DNA of 64,000 nucleotides, from positions 434,001 through 498,000 of the forward strand of contig JAUICV010000001.1 in assembly GCA_030427725.1 (NCBI GenBank), in the 5' to 3' direction. The DNA is from Chlamydiia bacterium. GTDB taxonomy: Bacteria > Chlamydiota > Chlamydiia > Chlamydiales > GCA-2402025. Position numbers and translations under genes: made by a program. This document shows, one piece after another, positions 50,878-59,458 of this stretch. Numbering within the stretch: position 1 is the stretch's first letter; each line of letters opens with the position of its first letter. The notes below the pieces were generated by a model that saw only the letters and a list, made by a program, of their open reading frames with translations, did no database searches and was not told the DNA's origin.

Positions 50878-52344
50878 TTATGAGTGTAATTTTTTTGTCA
50901 AAATTTCTTTAACTAAACTTGGATCAGCTTTTCCTTTTGAAGCTTTCATGATTTGCCCAACAAGAAAATTAAAGGCTTTTTCAATCCCATTTTTAAAATC
51001 TGATACAGATTGTTCATTGTTAGTTAAGACTTCTGTGATAATCGCTTCTATTTCTCCCGTGTTTGACAGGGGTTGAAAGTCAGGATTTTCATTAAAAATT
51101 TGTTCAGGATCCTTTTCTGGAGATAAAATCATTTGATCTGCAATGAGTTTAGCTATTTTTCCGGTGACCATTTTTGTTTCTATCATGTTCACAAGGGAGT
51201 TAATAAACTGAGCTTTTAGATTAGAACTCGCAAGCGTTAAATTCTTTTCTTTTAATTTTCCTGCAAATTCAACTGTGATCCAGTTGCATAGCGTTTTAGG
51301 ATTTTTGCAATTTTTTAAACCACATTCAAAAAAATCAGATAATGGTTTGTCATTGACAAGAAGAGCTGCGTTATATTCCGATAGACCTAAAGAGTTTTGA
51401 TATCGCTCTAATCTTTGCTGAGGAAGTTCTGGTAGGTTTCTTCTTACTTTTTCTACTTGCTCTGCTGAAATGTAAATTGGAGGAAGATCAGGTTCTGGAA
51501 AGTATCTGTAATCCTCAGCTTGTTCTTTGGTTCGCATCTCTACAGTTTCTTTCTTTTCTAAATCAAAGCGAAGAGTTGTATTCCTAACAATTTCTGAAGG
51601 GTTTTTGTATGGGTCTTTTGTATAGGCTCTGATTTGGCGACGTATTTCTGACTCGATAGCCATTTCCATGTTACTAAACGAGTTCATGTTTTTAATTTCT
51701 ACTTTATTTCGCAGGGTCCGTTCACCTTTTTTTCTAACAGAAATATTAACATCCATTCTGAGTGATCCCTGATCCATATTACAGTCAGAAACATCTAAGT
51801 ATATTAAAAGCGTACGAATGGCTTGAGCGTATGCAGAAGCATCTTTAGGGGAGAACATGCAAGGCTCAGAAACAATTTCAATCAGAGGAACTCCTGCTCT
51901 ATTGTAGTCAACTCCGGCAAAAGATGAAAAATGTTTAAGCATGCCTGAATCATCTTCTAAATGAGCATGGCGAATCCCAAACTCTTTTTCTTCTCCATCA
52001 ACAAAAGCCTTTACTGAACCATTTTGAATGATTGGATGATAAAACTGTGTAATTTGAAAGTTACGAGGGCTGTCAGGATAGAAATAAGATTTTCGGTCAA
52101 AGGCACTAAAATGTGAGACCTCAGCATTGATTGCACAACCAAATTTTACAGCCTTTTTTACAGCTTCTTTATTGATTATTGGAAGAGTTCCAGGCTGAGC
52201 GGTATCAATAAGTCCAACATTCGTATTGGGTTCATCCCCAAACCTATTGAGCGTCCTAGAAAACATCTTGGTTCTAGTGTTTAGCTGGGCATGGATTTCA
52301 AGACCAATGATGGGTTCCCAGTCAGCAAAAGGAATTTCACTCAT
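50878..52344 (-). CDS. gatB: Asp/Glu-tRNA amidotransferase subunit B
   Basis: 488 aa. GatB kinase-type domain starts WEPIIGLEIHAQLNTRTKMFS, with metal and substrate motifs GTLPIINKEAVKKAVKFG, YFYPDSPRNFQITQ, HLEDDSGM, NRAGVPLIEIVSEP and MRTKEQAEDYRYFPEPDLPP, followed by the tail and YqeY domain (KGKADPSLVKEILTK). GatB phosphorylates and transamidates Glu-tRNA(Gln) or Asp-tRNA(Asn) with GatA and GatC. Its start overlaps the gatA stop (TAATG) with AAGGAGG inside gatA. Essential where GlnRS is absent. Confidence 0.97.
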   Translation of the reverse strand: MSEIPFADWEPIIGLEIHAQLNTRTKMFSRTLNRFGDEPNTNVGLIDTAQPGTLPIINKEAVKKAVKFGCAINAEVSHFSAFDRKSYFYPDSPRNFQITQFYHPIIQNGSVKAFVDGEEKEFGIRHAHLEDDSGMLKHFSSFAGVDYNRAGVPLIEIVSEPCMFSPKDASAYAQAIRTLLIYLDVSDCNMDQGSLRMDVNISVRKKGERTLRNKVEIKNMNSFSNMEMAIESEIRRQIRAYTKDPYKNPSEIVRNTTLRFDLEKKETVEMRTKEQAEDYRYFPEPDLPPIYISAEQVEKVRRNLPELPQQRLERYQNSLGLSEYNAALLVNDKPLSDFFECGLKNCKNPKTLCNWITVEFAGKLKEKNLTLASSNLKAQFINSLVNMIETKMVTGKIAKLIADQMILSPEKDPEQIFNENPDFQPLSNTGEIEAIITEVLTNNEQSVSDFKNGIEKAFNFLVGQIMKASKGKADPSLVKEILTKKLHS

Positions 52345-53810
52345 TATAGGTCCTCCTTATCAAAAAGCGGTGGTATTTTAAAAGCACTTGGATCCTGAGT
52401 TTGATATTGATGTGCGAACCGTAAAACTCTAGCATCTTCTAATTGAGGTCCGATAAGTTGCAACCCAAATGGCATTCCACTATCGTCAAAACCGCTTGGA
52501 ACAGAAATTGCAGGAAGACCTGCTAAATTGGCTGAAATGGAATATAAATCCTGCATGTACATTTCAACAGGGTCTCCAATTGAACCTAGTTTAAAGGCAC
52601 TCGTTGGCGTTGTCGGCATAGCAACGATGTCGCATTTTGAGAATGCTCTTTGATATTCATTGATAATAAGCTCTCTTACACGCAGAGCTTTTTTGTAATA
52701 GGCATCTTTGAAGCCAGAGGAGAGTACAAAAGTTCCAAGTAAGATTCGCTGCTTAACTTCAGGCCCAAATCCATCCCTACGTGAGTAAGTATAGACTTGC
52801 TCTAAATTTGAAGCCTCTGATGAGCGTTGAGAAAACTGAATGCCATCAAAGCGAGCTAAATTTGTAGAAGCCTCAGCTGGAGCTATGATATAGTACGTCG
52901 GAATCGAAAACTTGAGATCTTCAAGATTAATCTCAATAATATTAACACCCAAAGCTTTAAATTTTTCTAATGAATTTTCAAAGAGAGCTTTAAGAGGTGG
53001 GGTTAAATTGTCTATAAAATGCCAAGGTACACCAATTGTTTTCCCGGAAATAGAGGCTTTAATCTCATCTAAATAGGGCTCTGCTGTTTTATTGTAAGAA
53101 GTGGAGTCATTAGGGCAGTGTCGACCTAAAACTTCCATAGTCATTGCGATATCTTCGACATTTGAAGCAAAAGGACCAATCTGATCTAAAGAGGATCCAA
53201 AAGCAACAAGACCATAACGTGAAACCCTCCCATAAGTTGGTTTAAAACCAACAATTCCACAATATGCTGCCGGTTGTCTAATTGATCCCCCGGTATCCGA
53301 TCCCAAGGAGATCAGGGCTTCTCTTGCGGATACAGCTGATGCTGAGCCGCCAGAAGAACCCCCAGGAGTATAATCTAAATTCCATGGATTATACGTTTTT
53401 TGAAAAGCAGAGGTTTCTGTCGATGAGCCCATAGCAAACTCATCTAAGTTCGTCTTGCCGATCAATATAGCATCTTCTCTCTCGAGTAAATCAATAACTG
53501 TAGCGCTATAAGGAGCTACATAGTTTTTTAAAAAATTTGACGCGCAGGTAGTTTTTTCACCTTGGATATTAAGGTTGTCTTTGATGGCTATTGGAACTCC
53601 AGCAAGTTTTCCCAATGGCTTTTTTTCAGCTATTTTTTTATCGATATCTTCAGCTTTTTTTAAAGCTTTTTCATCTAAAAAATTTAAGAAGCTTTTAGTC
53701 TTTTCATTACTTTTATGGGCTCTCTTTAAGAAGAATTCGGCGATTTGACGAGCCTTAAGATCTCCATTCAAAAGCGAGGAGCGTAATTGGTAAGCGGATT
53801 GTTTATACAT
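52344..53810 (-). CDS. gatA: Asp/Glu-tRNA amidotransferase subunit A
   Basis: 488 aa amidase-signature enzyme. The Ser-cisSer-Lys triad is intact: Lys77 (VPIAIKDNLN), Ser152 (PGGSSGGSA) and nucleophile Ser176 (SDTGGSIRQPA), with spacing identical to known GatA. It hydrolyses Gln to give ammonia for GatB. The DEFAMGSSTETSAF and CGIVGFKPTYGRVSRYG motifs are present. Lies between gatC (23-base gap) and gatB (1-base overlap). No good ribosome binding site at the start. Confidence 0.97.
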   Translation of the reverse strand: MYKQSAYQLRSSLLNGDLKARQIAEFFLKRAHKSNEKTKSFLNFLDEKALKKAEDIDKKIAEKKPLGKLAGVPIAIKDNLNIQGEKTTCASNFLKNYVAPYSATVIDLLEREDAILIGKTNLDEFAMGSSTETSAFQKTYNPWNLDYTPGGSSGGSASAVSAREALISLGSDTGGSIRQPAAYCGIVGFKPTYGRVSRYGLVAFGSSLDQIGPFASNVEDIAMTMEVLGRHCPNDSTSYNKTAEPYLDEIKASISGKTIGVPWHFIDNLTPPLKALFENSLEKFKALGVNIIEINLEDLKFSIPTYYIIAPAEASTNLARFDGIQFSQRSSEASNLEQVYTYSRRDGFGPEVKQRILLGTFVLSSGFKDAYYKKALRVRELIINEYQRAFSKCDIVAMPTTPTSAFKLGSIGDPVEMYMQDLYSISANLAGLPAISVPSGFDDSGMPFGLQLIGPQLEDARVLRFAHQYQTQDPSAFKIPPLFDKEDL

Positions 53811-53833
53811 AACTAGCTATATCAGGGTTACAG

Positions 53834-54133
53834 TTATTCAAATTCAATAATTGTAGGAACCTTAATCATGCCTCCTACTTGGGCTGGAGCATTTATTAAA
53901 AAATCCTCAGACTTTAATGAAGGTGTTATTGAGTCTTCTCCCATCACGTTGGAGGCGCATTCTAATAGGTTATGTCTTCCTATAACTCCCTCAGTATGAG
54001 CAGATTGTAGAGTGTCTATGTGATTGAAAATTGCTTGAAGATTCTTCAAAAGTTGTTCATCTTCTTTTTCGGAACACTCTAATTTACAAAGGCTCTTAAG
54101 TTTTTCTAGATCTTTTTTATCAAATTCGTCCAT
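53834..54133 (-). CDS. gatC: Asp/Glu-tRNA amidotransferase subunit C
   Basis: 99 aa from the ATG at 54133, the family's size; the longer frame to 54190 adds a basic leader that other GatC proteins lack. GatC belt features: LEKLKSLCKLECSEKEDEQLLKNLQAIFNHIDTL and the C-terminal INAPAQVGGMIKVPTIIEFE. It wraps and stabilises GatA-GatB. First gene of the gatCAB-tolC-like run, divergent from the DUF378 gene as in Chlamydia. Confidence 0.93.
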   Translation of the reverse strand: MDEFDKKDLEKLKSLCKLECSEKEDEQLLKNLQAIFNHIDTLQSAHTEGVIGRHNLLECASNVMGEDSITPSLKSEDFLINAPAQVGGMIKVPTIIEFE

Positions 54134-54299
54134 GACAACTCGCATCTGTAAGTGAGCAAGAATAGTAGCTCTTTTTTTTCTCGATGTCAATTCTTTTACA
54201 GCAAGCGAGTTACGGATGGCTTAAAAGAATTTATAATGACAAGCCCAATTGTTTGAATTAGTATGGGACTGTAGGTGGGATATTACAGAGGATATGACT

Positions 54300-54563
54300 A
54301 TGAAAACTATTAATGTTGCGGCGTTAATTTTAATTCTTATTGGAGCCTTAAACTGGGGACTTTGGGGATTTTTTCAGTTTGATTTTGTAGCTTGGGCATT
54401 TGGCGGTCATTATTCATGGTTTAGCCGCCTTATCTACGCAATCATAGGCCTAGCTGGTGTATGGGGGCTTAGTTTCTTTGGCCAGTGCGGTGGGATGAAA
54501 TCTAATTCAACAGGTGGTTCAGGCTCATCGGACGGACAAAATAACGACAATAAGCCTCAGTAG
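54300..54563 (+). CDS. DUF378 small membrane protein
   Basis: 87 aa from the ATG at 54300 (AGAGG 8 bases upstream). Two membrane helices: LILILIGALNWGLWGFFQFD and LIYAIIGLAGVWGLSFF, with the DUF378 signature of GALNWGL followed by a WFSRLIYAIIGLAG turn. The C-terminus is Gly/Ser/Asn-rich. Function of the family is unknown. Divergent from gatC; this gatC/DUF378 pairing matches the first genes of the C. trachomatis map as I recall. Confidence 0.9.
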   Translation: MKTINVAALILILIGALNWGLWGFFQFDFVAWAFGGHYSWFSRLIYAIIGLAGVWGLSFFGQCGGMKSNSTGGSGSSDGQNNDNKPQ

Positions 54564-54574
54564 TGGGCTAAGAG

Positions 54575-56083
54575 TTATGCGAGCTGCCATTGGTCTTGCT
54601 TTTTGATAAAAGATTGATGCAGCTCATTTTTGTTAGCACTTAGATCATGAGATAAACGGTAAGAGATCTCAAGCTTATTTGAATCTATCCTTTGAATCTG
54701 AATCTTTGAAATCTCTAAATTCTCAATTAGGGGATTTTGCCCAAACTGCTCAGTTAATCCTTCTCTAATACTGTTAGCTAAAAGATGTCTACCTTTGCTT
54801 GAGGTTAGTTCTTGTAACATAGCGAAAAGGTTCTCGTCGCTTTCGCAAAAAGAGTAGAGTTCTTTGTAGAGTTCTTCGTGATTTTTTATCTCTTTTAAGG
54901 ATCCCTTAAAACCAATCTCTATAGGCTTTTCAATAAGCCCGGGCTCTTCAAAGAAATTTTTTGTGAAAAGTTGGGGGATTTCTGAGGGGATATTTTGAAA
55001 ATGCGACTTATTGTTTTCAGTGTTAGAGATAAATTTAGCTTCATTTTTGATTTTTTCATAAATTGTTCTAGAAGGAGCTACTTGACTGTAGCTGCCAGTT
55101 AAAAGTTGATCAACCTTCTCCCTGAGAGTATCGACAGAGTTTAAAAGTCTTTTAAATAAGAGTTCTTGGTTTTCAGAAAAAATTAAGCATGGGCTGTTTT
55201 TCAAATCTTCTATAGGCAGTGACTTAAGCTGAGCAAACTTTGATGAAAAATCTAGCAAAAACCTTTTAGAGGAGATGGATAATTCAAAAAGTGTTTTGTC
55301 TCCATCTAAGTGAGCTAGGATCTCTGTGTTTTCTTCTCGATGAACATTCATGAAACTAGAAAAAATTTCATAAAGTGGGTGATTGCTCTTTTTTAAAGAA
55401 GAATAGATTTCAAACGAAGCTAATAGTTCTTCGAATCCTAGACGGACAATTTTTAAAATGGTCAGTTGAGATAGGTTGTTATGACAATAAGAGGTTCTGG
55501 TTAAACGCTTGTTTACCTCTTCTTTAGTTAATAAATATCTATTTTTTAGTAAAGAGTAACAATGATTGATTTTTTTGATATTTTGAATCTCATCATGTCT
55601 TGAGCTTTGCTTCATGTATTGCCAGTCCCTGTAATGATCTTTTCTTAGACTACTTTTTTGGAACGTAGTAAGAATTTGCTCATCTTCTATGGGGCTTGAT
55701 ATAAATAATAAGAGTTCACTTTTAGAGTAAAGTTTGTTGATACACTCATCTTCTTTGTTTTGAAGAATCTCTTTATAAATGGCCTGAATACTTGCTTTGG
55801 GATTTGTGTAGAGAGTTTTCTCTCGAATTTTACCAATTTTTGATTCTAATTCAGGGTATAAGCAGATTTTTTTCAGAGAAAGTTGATTGTAAAACTGTTG
55901 TTTTATTCTTTTTCTTAAAAACCTTAAATAAAATCCTAGAGTCAGAGCAGTTAATATCAGGGTTTTAAATCGATGAGATTTAAGGTGAGAACTATAAAGG
56001 GACTTGAGGTAAGTTTTTTTAGAAAGGGAGCTGCTTAAGTTGAGTTGATTTATAAGATCAGCACAAAGGAATTTATCTTTCAT
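54575..56083 (-). CDS. Unknown protein with one membrane segment
   Basis: 502 aa. A single hydrophobic stretch at about 40-57 (FKTLILTALTLGFYLRFL) follows a basic N-terminus, so the bulk may lie on one side of a membrane. The rest is helical and charged, with runs of Leu-Ser-Lys. A cluster near 400-480 (EELYKELYSFCESDENLFAMLQEL, QIQRIDSNKLEISYRL) looks like a small globular end. No family or catalytic motif recognised. Codon use and AT content resemble the other unknown genes here. The 392 bases upstream lack ORFs. Confidence 0.55.
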   Translation of the reverse strand: MKDKFLCADLINQLNLSSSLSKKTYLKSLYSSHLKSHRFKTLILTALTLGFYLRFLRKRIKQQFYNQLSLKKICLYPELESKIGKIREKTLYTNPKASIQAIYKEILQNKEDECINKLYSKSELLLFISSPIEDEQILTTFQKSSLRKDHYRDWQYMKQSSRHDEIQNIKKINHCYSLLKNRYLLTKEEVNKRLTRTSYCHNNLSQLTILKIVRLGFEELLASFEIYSSLKKSNHPLYEIFSSFMNVHREENTEILAHLDGDKTLFELSISSKRFLLDFSSKFAQLKSLPIEDLKNSPCLIFSENQELLFKRLLNSVDTLREKVDQLLTGSYSQVAPSRTIYEKIKNEAKFISNTENNKSHFQNIPSEIPQLFTKNFFEEPGLIEKPIEIGFKGSLKEIKNHEELYKELYSFCESDENLFAMLQELTSSKGRHLLANSIREGLTEQFGQNPLIENLEISKIQIQRIDSNKLEISYRLSHDLSANKNELHQSFIKKQDQWQLA

Positions 56084-56475
56084 TATTATATTTATTTTTT
56101 TAACAACGCTCTAAATTATTAAGATAATAAAAAAATATTTAAAATCAAATAATTTGTGAGGTAAGTTAATGAAGTATTTTTCTAACCGTAAACTTAAACT
56201 CTCTTGTAACAATAGAGGTTAAAAAAGTTATAGGCATGTACTGGAAACTCAAATATTTTAGAGATTCTGTAACTCAATTTACATGAGTTTAAACAAATAA
56301 TTTACAAAAGTGAATTAAGTAAGAGCTCAAGTAGCAAAAGGATCTCACATAGAAGTAAATTTTTTTAATAAGTCACAAATCGACCTTTTTTCCTCAGAAG
56401 GGTATTCAGTTTATAGATATTCTTGTATAATCCCCGGAAATATTTTACTAAAAATTTGAGTTGATGGAGACTTTC
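56084..56475. promoter_or_regulatory. AT-rich intergenic region upstream of brnQ
   Basis: 392 bases between divergent genes. A TTGTATAAT extended -10 (TATAAT at 56426-56431) lies 45 bases before the brnQ start, without a good -35. No ORF, tRNA-like cloverleaf or repeat was found by eye. Confidence 0.4.
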
Positions 56476-57666
56476 ATGAGCACTAAAACTCTGACAAGCC
56501 CTACGTCGGGACGTCATTTTATCGTTAATGGTTTGGCACTTTTTTCTATGTTTTTTGGTGCAGGTAATGTGATTTTCCCTTTAATTATTGGACAACATCT
56601 AGCAACCAACCTTCCGTTTGCTCTTTTAGGTCTTTTCTTTACTGCTATTTTAATACCTTTTTCAGGAGTTATTTCTACATCACTTTTTGAAGGAGATTAT
56701 TACAAATTCTTCAAAAGAACGGGAAATATCTCTGGATATATCATTATCTTGGCTCTTTTTGGGCTCATTGGTCCATTTGGAGGTATACCAAGGCTTATCG
56801 GACTTAGCTATTCGAGCATCAAAGTTTACTTTCCTAATGCAGGCTTGATTATGTTTAGTTCAATTAGCTGTATTTTGTTATTCCTCTGCACGCTTAGAAA
56901 AAATAGAATTATCGATCTGTTAGGTTATGTTTTAACACCTATACTGCTATGCTCATTAACTTTTGTGATTATTAAGGGAATCTTAGCTGGATATGATGGA
57001 AAGTCAGGATTAAACCTTTCTGCTGCTAAAGCGTTTATGTATGGTCTTAGGGAAGGTTATAATACAATGGACCTTCTAGCATCTTTTTTCTTTGCGTCAT
57101 TTATCTATAAAAAAGTGCGACATGAAGAAAAAACATCTCAGAAATCGAGAGCGAGATCTTTACTCCTCTCAATGCTTAAATCTTCATTAGTTGGTGCGTT
57201 TTGTTTAACAGCTGTTTATGCGGGATTCACATACGTTTCAGCGATGCATACATCAACTCTATCTGATATTCCAAGAGATCAACTTCTTGGTCGGATAGGA
57301 CACTTAATACTCGGACCTCAAGCAGGTTTTGTAGTAAGTCTTGTTATCTTAATGTCTTGCCTAACGACAGCAATTGCGTTAACTGTTCTTTGTGCAGACT
57401 TTGTTCGGGATCAGTTTCACAAAAAAAAGACAAAACCTCCTTACTGGCTATGTCTAGCAGCAATTTTAGCTGCAACGTTTTTGATTTCTACTTTAGAGTT
57501 TATGGGCATCGTTGCTCTTCTAGCCCCAGTTCTTGAAATTATATATCCTTCACTTTTAGTACTTTGTCTTTTGAATATTTTGTACAAAGTGTGGGGATTT
57601 TCAATGATAAAACTGCCATTTTATCTGACACTTTCTGCTGTAGCTATATCAACGTTTTTAAGTTAG
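56476..57666 (+). CDS. brnQ: Branched-chain amino acid permease (LIVCS family)
   Basis: 396 aa from the ATG at 56476 (GGAG 6 bases upstream; a TTG and an ATG just before are less likely). About 11 hydrophobic segments. The BrnQ signature FSMFFGAGNVIFPLIIGQ occurs near residue 25, and NTMDLLASFFFASFIYK in the middle. LIVCS carriers bring leucine, isoleucine and valine across the inner membrane with Na+ or H+. Chlamydiae have brnQ because they cannot make these amino acids. Stand-alone on plus, followed by a Yip1 gene 137 bases later. Confidence 0.92.
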   Translation: MSTKTLTSPTSGRHFIVNGLALFSMFFGAGNVIFPLIIGQHLATNLPFALLGLFFTAILIPFSGVISTSLFEGDYYKFFKRTGNISGYIIILALFGLIGPFGGIPRLIGLSYSSIKVYFPNAGLIMFSSISCILLFLCTLRKNRIIDLLGYVLTPILLCSLTFVIIKGILAGYDGKSGLNLSAAKAFMYGLREGYNTMDLLASFFFASFIYKKVRHEEKTSQKSRARSLLLSMLKSSLVGAFCLTAVYAGFTYVSAMHTSTLSDIPRDQLLGRIGHLILGPQAGFVVSLVILMSCLTTAIALTVLCADFVRDQFHKKKTKPPYWLCLAAILAATFLISTLEFMGIVALLAPVLEIIYPSLLVLCLLNILYKVWGFSMIKLPFYLTLSAVAISTFLS

Positions 57667-57803
57667 TTATATTAAATCGTTATTACTGAAAGTTTTGTAT
57701 AATTATTTGATTATAGTTAATTAAATAATTTTAAAAATAAACAGTTATTAGTTATTGTGAGGTTAATAAGGATTATATATTTATATAGCCCGGAGATATC
57801 CTC

Positions 57804-58430
57804 ATGTTAGACATAAATCCTTGGAAGTCAATGTGGACTAAGCCAAGAGAAACTGTAAGAGCTGTTATAGCTCATAATCCAAACCATGGATTTTTGCCTA
57901 TTAGTGCAATCTATGGGTTTACTCAGTGTGTAAGTTTAGCTCAGACTTTCTCGCTGGGACACTCTTTTAATTTTTACCTAGTAATATTAGCTTGTCTTGT
58001 TCTAGCTATACCAGTTGGAGCAATCTCAATCTACTTTACGTCCTTTATTGTTTATATTTTAGGTAAACTTATCAAAGGCCAGGCTAGTTTCACTGATGTG
58101 AAAGCGGCTTTTACTTGGTCATATGTGCCGTATACAGTGTTCGCTGTTTTATCGATTGTTGCCATGTTTATGACAGGTCCTGATTTTTTCACTCAAAGTT
58201 TTGCTGCAACCCAAAGAAATGTAGGACTTTCTTCTGCATTGACAGCGGTATTTTTGGGTCAATTTACCATGGCTATATGGACTTTAGTCTTGTTTATTAA
58301 AGCACTTTCAGAAGTCCAGAAAGTATCTGGATGGATGGCTCTTTTAAACATAATATTAACCATGATTTTGTTAACTCTTTTAGCTTTCTTATTCGGAAAG
58401 GTGATGGGAGTATTTCAATTCATCTCATAA
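57804..58430 (+). CDS. Yip1-domain membrane protein
   Basis: 208 aa with five hydrophobic segments. The Yip1 (PF04893-type) pattern is seen in the conserved MWTKPRETVRAVIAHNP start, the YFTSFIVYILGKLIKGQASFTDVKAAFTWSYVPY middle, and the alternating small-residue TMs. Bacterial Yip1 proteins are inner-membrane proteins without known activity. CGGAG lies 8 bases upstream of the ATG. The next gene starts 14 bases after its stop, so they probably form an operon of small envelope genes (57804-59458). Confidence 0.85.
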   Translation: MLDINPWKSMWTKPRETVRAVIAHNPNHGFLPISAIYGFTQCVSLAQTFSLGHSFNFYLVILACLVLAIPVGAISIYFTSFIVYILGKLIKGQASFTDVKAAFTWSYVPYTVFAVLSIVAMFMTGPDFFTQSFAATQRNVGLSSALTAVFLGQFTMAIWTLVLFIKALSEVQKVSGWMALLNIILTMILLTLLAFLFGKVMGVFQFIS

Positions 58431-58444
58431 GAGTAAGAGGGAAT

Positions 58445-59017
58445 ATGTATAAAAAATTATCAATAACTAGCGCTGTAGCTGCTTTTATGCTTTGCTTTTC
58501 GTTTGGTTTTTCTGAAGAAGAGCACGCTCAAGTTGTTGCTAAATCATCTTCATGTGGCCATTGGAAATCGTTCCATTCTTTTGCTGGGCAGTGCAGTGTT
58601 TCTTTTCCGGAAAATCCAGAGCACGTCACCCAGAAAATGAAACTCGAAGAAGATGATCAAGATATGCAATATGATGTTTATGTGGCTCAAGAGAAAAATC
58701 AAGAAGCCGTCTTTATGGTTTTAGTCGCTCAATACCCTTCTTATGTAACAGAAGAGTATGCAGATCTTAGTCTAGAGAGTTTCTTAAATGGTATACTAAC
58801 CCAACACCCAAACAACGAGCTTGTTTCTGCTGATCTTATAGAGGTTCAAGGACATAAAGGGATGGATTTTTTCATCAAGACAAAGGGTGTATACTTTAAG
58901 GGTCGGGCTGTTATGAGCGGAAGCAACTTGTACCTCATTGCTATGGAGTGCCAATCTCATAATTTCCAAGAAAATAAATTCGACTACTTCATCAACTCTT
59001 TTAAGCTTGGAAAATAA
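58445..59017 (+). CDS. Secreted protein with PsbP/Mog1-like fold, unknown function
   Basis: 190 aa from the ATG at 58445 (AGAGGG 4 bases upstream; a longer frame from 58331 lies inside the Yip1 gene). Signal peptide at 1-23 (VAAFMLCFSFGFS). The mature part reads CGHWKSFHSFAGQCSVSFPENPEHV, then YDVYVAQ, AVFMVLVAQYPSY, FLNGILTQHPNNELVSAD and LYLIAMEC, a pattern of strands and helices like the PsbP/Mog1 (DUF1795, DcrB) fold. Three Cys could form a disulfide in the periplasm. Identity is by fold resemblance and is only a guess. Middle gene of a three-gene plus-strand cluster. Confidence 0.6.
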   Translation: MYKKLSITSAVAAFMLCFSFGFSEEEHAQVVAKSSSCGHWKSFHSFAGQCSVSFPENPEHVTQKMKLEEDDQDMQYDVYVAQEKNQEAVFMVLVAQYPSYVTEEYADLSLESFLNGILTQHPNNELVSADLIEVQGHKGMDFFIKTKGVYFKGRAVMSGSNLYLIAMECQSHNFQENKFDYFINSFKLGK

Positions 59018-59458
59018 ATGGACAGGCTTGTGATCACTTTTCTTATTCAAATAGTCACAAGTTTTTCTATGCTGGGAATCATTTGGTTTATTCAGCTCAT
59101 TCACTATCCTTTACTTAATAAAATAAAAGAAGGGCTTTCTCAATATGAGAAAGCCCACCTTAAAAGAGCAGCTTTTTTTATAGGCCCTCTATTAGCTATA
59201 GATCTTGTTGTCTCGATTTTTTTGGTTTCCTTTGAGACAAGATCTATATTGATTCGATTGGCAACGTGTAATTTAATCTTTAATATTTTTTACTGGATAT
59301 GGACGTTTCTTTTTCAAATCCAACATCATCAAAAGCTATCGGTTGGTTTTTCTAGGCTTTCCATTCGAAAACTTGTGTTACATAATTGGGTTAGAACGCT
59401 TCTTTGGACAATTAAGTGCACAGCACTCCTATGGATGATTTTCATCCACAGCAAGTAA
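59018..59458 (+). CDS. Four-TM membrane protein of unknown function
   Basis: 146 aa, four hydrophobic segments (about 5-25, 48-72, 80-100, 122-140). Starts directly after the previous stop (TAAATG). The LGIIWFIQLIHYPLLNKI segment followed by YEKAHLKRAAFFIGPLLAIDLVVS matches a small conserved bacterial inner-membrane family whose name I do not recall. The C-terminal 30 bases overlap the convergent recN. No function can be given. Confidence 0.65.
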   Translation: MDRLVITFLIQIVTSFSMLGIIWFIQLIHYPLLNKIKEGLSQYEKAHLKRAAFFIGPLLAIDLVVSIFLVSFETRSILIRLATCNLIFNIFYWIWTFLFQIQHHQKLSVGFSRLSIRKLVLHNWVRTLLWTIKCTALLWMIFIHSK